Assembly (NCBI GenBank): GCA_017439665.1
Contig: JAFSIS010000024.1
Location: 1-64,000, forward strand
Source: Lachnospiraceae bacterium
Lineage (GTDB): Bacteria > Bacillota > Clostridia > Lachnospirales > Lachnospiraceae
DNA: 64,000 nt
Direction: 5' to 3'
Under the pieces are notes generated by a model that did not search any database, was not told the DNA's origin, and saw nothing but the letters and a program-made list of their open reading frames with translations. Positions 62,443-64,000 of the stretch are shown here, in pieces; position 1 is the first letter of the stretch; the number at the start of each line of letters is the position of its first letter. The translations under genes and the position numbers were made by a program.

Positions 62443-63296
62443 GAGATAAGGCAAGAAAAAAGAAGGACATGCTCTGCTATGGGCTGATCTATACCTGTGC
62501 AGCCCTGGCAGTGGCCCTGTTGGCGGTCATCCTGGTCTATGTATTTATCAAGGGAGCAGGAAGCATAAGTATAGGATTTTTAACAGGGGTAAAAAGTACC
62601 CTGAAGGGAACCACAGGGATTGCAGGAAATATCGTAAATACCATCTACATCGTAGTAATTACCCTGCTGTTTGCCTCGCCCATCGGTATCGGCTCGGCCA
62701 TCTATCTGAATGAATATGCCAGGCCGGGAAGATTCGTCCGACTGGTGGAATTTACCACCCAGACGCTGGCGGGAATCCCCTCCATTCTGTTTGGACTCTT
62801 CGGTATGCTGTTTTTTGGAAACGTTCTGAAGCTGGGCTACTCCATTCTGACGGGATGTCTGACCCTGATGCTGATGATCCTTCCCCTGATCATCGGAAAT
62901 ACGAGAGAGGCCTTAAAAGCGGTTCCCGACAGCTATCGCCAGGGAGCGGCCGGGATGGGAGCAACAAAATGGTATATGATCCGCACCATTCTTCTTCCTT
63001 CGGCCATGCCGGGGATCATAACCGGACTGATCCTTTCCGTAGGCCGGATCGTAGGGGAATCGGCAGCACTCTTATTTACCGCAGGAAGCGGATATCTGCT
63101 TCCGAAAACGGCAGAAGGCTATATCAGTAAAATATTTGAATCGGGGGGAAGCCTGACCATAGAGCTCTATCTGAGTATGGCCAAGGCAGACTACGAAGTA
63201 GCCTTCGGAATCGCGCTGGTTCTTCTGGTCATCGTATTTTTCATTAATTTATTTACCAGAATGATCATTAAAAAGGCAGCAAAAATAACAAGTTAA
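62439..63296 (+). CDS. pstA: Phosphate ABC transporter permease PstA
   Basis: 285 residues with about six helices: [39 protein letters not shown] and [20 protein letters not shown]. Partner of PstC. Confidence 0.95.
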   Translation: MRDKARKKKDMLCYGLIYTCAALAVALLAVILVYVFIKGAGSISIGFLTGVKSTLKGTTGIAGNIVNTIYIVVITLLFASPIGIGSAIYLNEYARPGRFVRLVEFTTQTLAGIPSILFGLFGMLFFGNVLKLGYSILTGCLTLMLMILPLIIGNTREALKAVPDSYRQGAAGMGATKWYMIRTILLPSAMPGIITGLILSVGRIVGESAALLFTAGSGYLLPKTAEGYISKIFESGGSLTIELYLSMAKADYEVAFGIALVLLVIVFFINLFTRMIIKKAAKITS

Positions 63297-63328
63297 TAAT
63301 AGAAATTTGCAACAGAAATAGAGGTAGT

Positions 63329-64000
63329 ATGGATTCGACAAAAATTAAAGTAGAACATCTTCAGCTGCATTTCGGGGATCACCATGTGCTGAAGGACATC
63401 AATATACATGTACAGAAGAATGCGGTTACGGCCCTGATCGGTCCCTCGGGCTGCGGTAAGTCTACATTTTTAAAATGCATAAATCGGATGAATGATCTGG
63501 TAGATATTGCCCGCATTGAAGGAAAAATTACTGTTGATGGAGAGGATATCTATGCGCCGGAGGTAGACACCTGCATCCTGCGAAAAAGAGTGGGCATGGT
63601 CTTTCAGCAGCCCAATCCTTTTCCTATGAGCATTTATGACAATATTGCCTATGGTCCCCGTCTTCATGGAATAAAAGAGAAGAAAAAACTGGATGAAATT
63701 GTGGAAAAAAGTCTGAAAAGTGCAGCTATTTTCGATGAGGTGAAGGACCGTCTCAAGAAAAATGCCCTGGGCTTATCCGGAGGGCAGCAGCAGAGACTCT
63801 GCATTGCCAGAGCTTTGGCAGTAGAGCCGGAGATTCTGTTGATGGACGAGCCTACATCTGCACTGGATCCTATCTCCACCTTAAAGATTGAGGAGCTGAT
63901 GGAAGGACTGAAGCAGAAGTATACGGTGGTCATCGTCACCCATAATATGCAGCAGGCGGTCAGGATCTCCGACGATACGGCCTTCTTTTTAAATGGAGAG
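63329..64000 (+). CDS. pstB: Phosphate ABC transporter ATPase PstB (3' end outside window)
   Basis: 224 codons are visible and the frame is open to the last base; the full protein should be about 250 residues. Walker [22 protein letters not shown]-loop [14 protein letters not shown], signature [15 protein letters not shown], Walker [13 protein letters not shown] and the switch His in [14 protein letters not shown] precedes ATG 63329. Confidence 0.96.
   Translation, partial: MDSTKIKVEHLQLHFGDHHVLKDINIHVQKNAVTALIGPSGCGKSTFLKCINRMNDLVDIARIEGKITVDGEDIYAPEVDTCILRKRVGMVFQQPNPFPMSIYDNIAYGPRLHGIKEKKKLDEIVEKSLKSAAIFDEVKDRLKKNALGLSGGQQQRLCIARALAVEPEILLMDEPTSALDPISTLKIEELMEGLKQKYTVVIVTHNMQQAVRISDDTAFFLNGE

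Overview
The window looks like a chromosomal segment of a spore-forming, anaerobic Lachnospiraceae-type Firmicute, perhaps Blautia or a close relative. This is inferred from gene content and family resemblance, not from a database search. Supporting features are a sporulation core (spoIIAA-spoIIAB-sigF and the spoVA genes), strong AGGAGG-type ribosome sites, a FeoA-FeoB fusion, a flavin reductase-rubredoxin protein, an anaerobic glycerol-3-phosphate cluster, a TrpB2-type tryptophan synthase and several typical clostridial DUF proteins.

Layout. 1-4340: end of an envelope export/ABC cluster (HlyD-like adaptor, MacB-like permease, large solute-binding lipoprotein). 4.3-10.1 kb: valS, folC, a 48-residue protein and a zinc-ribbon/TPR membrane protein. 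10.2-12.9 kb: spoIIAA, spoIIAB, sigF, spoVAA, spoVAB. 12.9-31.6 kb: a layered mobile and defence island. 31.6-32.1 kb: spoVAC. 32.2-33.2 kb: relics of an AbiE system and of a type I-C CRISPR-Cas locus. 33.5-48.8 kb: housekeeping and metabolic genes (DUF1622, ArsC/Spx-like, GGDEF-EAL, azlCD, trpB2, rubredoxin fusion, tmk, AlkD-like, glpK and glycerol-3-phosphate dehydrogenase genes) with a family of palindromic repeats. 49.0-53.1 kb: spoVAD, ridA, aroK, a DMT transporter and spoVAE. 53.3-60.4 kb: feoAB, DUF1653, an SfsA-MutY fusion, a GT2 enzyme and a lipid-kinase-like protein. 60.6-64.0 kb: pstSCA and the start of pstB.

The island is the most informative part. A Fic gene with an N-terminal antitoxin-like segment is cut in two exactly inside its catalytic motif. 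The 5' half lies at 14.09-14.68 kb and the 3' half at 27.60-28.09 kb. The 12.9 kb between them is an element with an SCC-like core (DUF927 ATPase plus large serine recombinase, both now broken). It carries a SymE-like toxin, a nested Tn554-like recombinase relic, and an apparently intact cargo: a metallophosphoesterase, a 992-residue primase-helicase-PLD protein of the type described for TOTE conflict systems, and an acidic helical partner. Outside the element lie an intact HTH-Fic gene, a truncated hsdM, two defective IS4-family copies in inverted orientation, and a RelBE-type toxin-antitoxin pair.

The spoVA genes are scattered: AA-AB, then AC 19 kb away, AD a further 17 kb, and AE 3 kb later. 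spoVAD has what looks like its own forespore-type (sigma-G-like) promoter. Several non-coding patterns recur: a roughly 140-150 bp inverted-repeat element (three full and two half copies), a 64-bp tandem array, and a small GGCTG/CAGC hairpin placed just before ribosome-binding sites.
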